Of a DNA stretch of 64,000 nucleotides, positions 63,762 through 64,000 are shown piece after piece. A model generated the notes under the pieces. That model was given only the letters and a program-made list of their open reading frames with translations, was not told the DNA's origin and did not search any database. The stretch is taken from positions 7,127-71,126 of the forward strand of contig CAYPMK010000002.1 in NCBI GenBank assembly GCA_964411885.1, written 5' to 3'. Source of the DNA: JAKLHL01 sp964411885. Its GTDB lineage: Bacteria > Bdellovibrionota > JAFGOL01. Position 1 is the stretch's first letter; every line of letters starts with the position of its first letter. A program made the position numbers and the translations under genes.

Positions 63762-64000
63762 TTGCTTGACCTCGCTAATCTATAAGCAAGGACACGAGAC
63801 ACATTCAACAATATCTTACTCGCAAGACTAGGACGCTGTTTTATCATATCCAAAAGATCAGGTCTAAAAAAACTCAACACCACACTTGGTTCCATAGCTT
63901 TTGCAGAAACAAGTCTTTTATCAGCAACGTCAGTCAAAGCTGATTCACCAAACAGTTCCCCTGTTCCAAGTTCCTCCATTACCTTGAATTGTTTTTTTTC
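63758..64000 (-). CDS. cyclic nucleotide-binding domain protein, 5' partial
   Basis: The frame is open to the right edge. The visible ~80 residues are the C-terminal half of a cNMP-binding beta roll with the phosphate-binding-cassette-like GTGELFGESAL and a following LLDMIKQRPSLASKIL helix, with no HTH after it. It may be a stand-alone CNB protein or the end of a larger one. It is coupled to the AI-2E transporter. Confidence 0.75.
   Translation of the reverse strand, partial: EKKQFKVMEELGTGELFGESALTDVADKRLVSAKAMEPSVVLSFFRPDLLDMIKQRPSLASKILLNVSRVLAYRLARSSK

Noticed and set aside
1..64000. CRISPR arrays, prophage, insertion sequences, integrases
   Set aside because: No regularly spaced repeats, transposase, integrase or phage structural genes were seen; the only long exact repeat is the pilin duplication.

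Overview
This is an AT-rich, gene-dense chromosomal window from a Gram-negative (two-membrane), rod-forming bacterium, very likely a metagenome-assembled or draft genome. It contains five 100-N scaffold gaps (17432-17531, 24653-24752, 37362-37461, 42793-42892, 54942-55041). Signs of an outer membrane are several beta-barrel proteins, heptose/LPS genes (HldA-type kinase, GT9 heptosyltransferase) and a chaperone-usher locus. Rod shape is indicated by mreB-mreC-mreD-PBP2-RodA. I cannot place the phylum from sequence alone; a low-GC candidate phylum such as Elusimicrobiota, or a deltaproteobacterial-type lineage, would fit. No phage, transposase or CRISPR array is visible.

Layout. 1-6.7 kb: a DUF1566/barrel protein (cut by the window edge), a HEAT-like protein, a GldA/F/G-like ABC exporter cassette, two small zinc-ribbon proteins and an abundant-looking porin. 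6.8-15.8 kb: uvrC (lacking its usual C-terminal HhH domain), apt, topA, dprA, ndk, nadB and two membrane proteins. 15.9-17.8 kb: a beta-helix surface protein cut by a gap, an inverted-repeat element and tRNA-Leu(CAA). 17.8-23.3 kb: the complete rod-shape operon. 23.4-30.7 kb: an acyltransferase, a DUF4416 protein, LPS heptose genes, and a pyruvoyl arginine decarboxylase/agmatinase pair that gives arginine to agmatine to putrescine. 30.7-44.5 kb: housekeeping genes (trmFO, prmA, M18, M3 and M24 peptidases, gpmA, a CorC/HlyC protein, an MscS channel, dapB). 44.4-57 kb: a regulatory and pilus locus. 57-64 kb: secreted proteins, a cupin, tRNA-Ser(TGA) with an unusual palindrome, rdgB, rph, an amidase, a Ppx-like phosphatase, an MTAN-like protein, an AI-2E-family permease and a cyclic-nucleotide-binding protein (cut by the window edge).

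The most interesting region is 44.4-57 kb. It holds a usher-like protein, a PapD-like chaperone and five DUF4402-type pilin-like genes, two of them exact copies. The usher operon apparently continues into a 1296-residue hybrid histidine kinase. Next to it lie two stand-alone receiver proteins that resemble the kinase's own receiver domain, and an NtrC-type sigma-54 activator. Sigma-54 (-24/-12) promoter matches precede both copies of the duplicated pilin and one receiver gene. A recurring TGTC(T/C)TAT half-site lies upstream of each, and it also overlaps predicted sigma-70 promoters of the activator gene and of the usher operon. I read this as a self-contained, two-component, sigma-54-controlled surface-fibre system in which one regulator activates the major pilins and may repress its own gene and the usher operon. 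The promoters and sites are read directly from sequence; the regulatory logic is inference.

A second theme is possible leaderless transcripts: four genes (4612, 23403, 33052, 43783) start within about 7-10 bases of a -10-like hexamer with no Shine-Dalgarno sequence.
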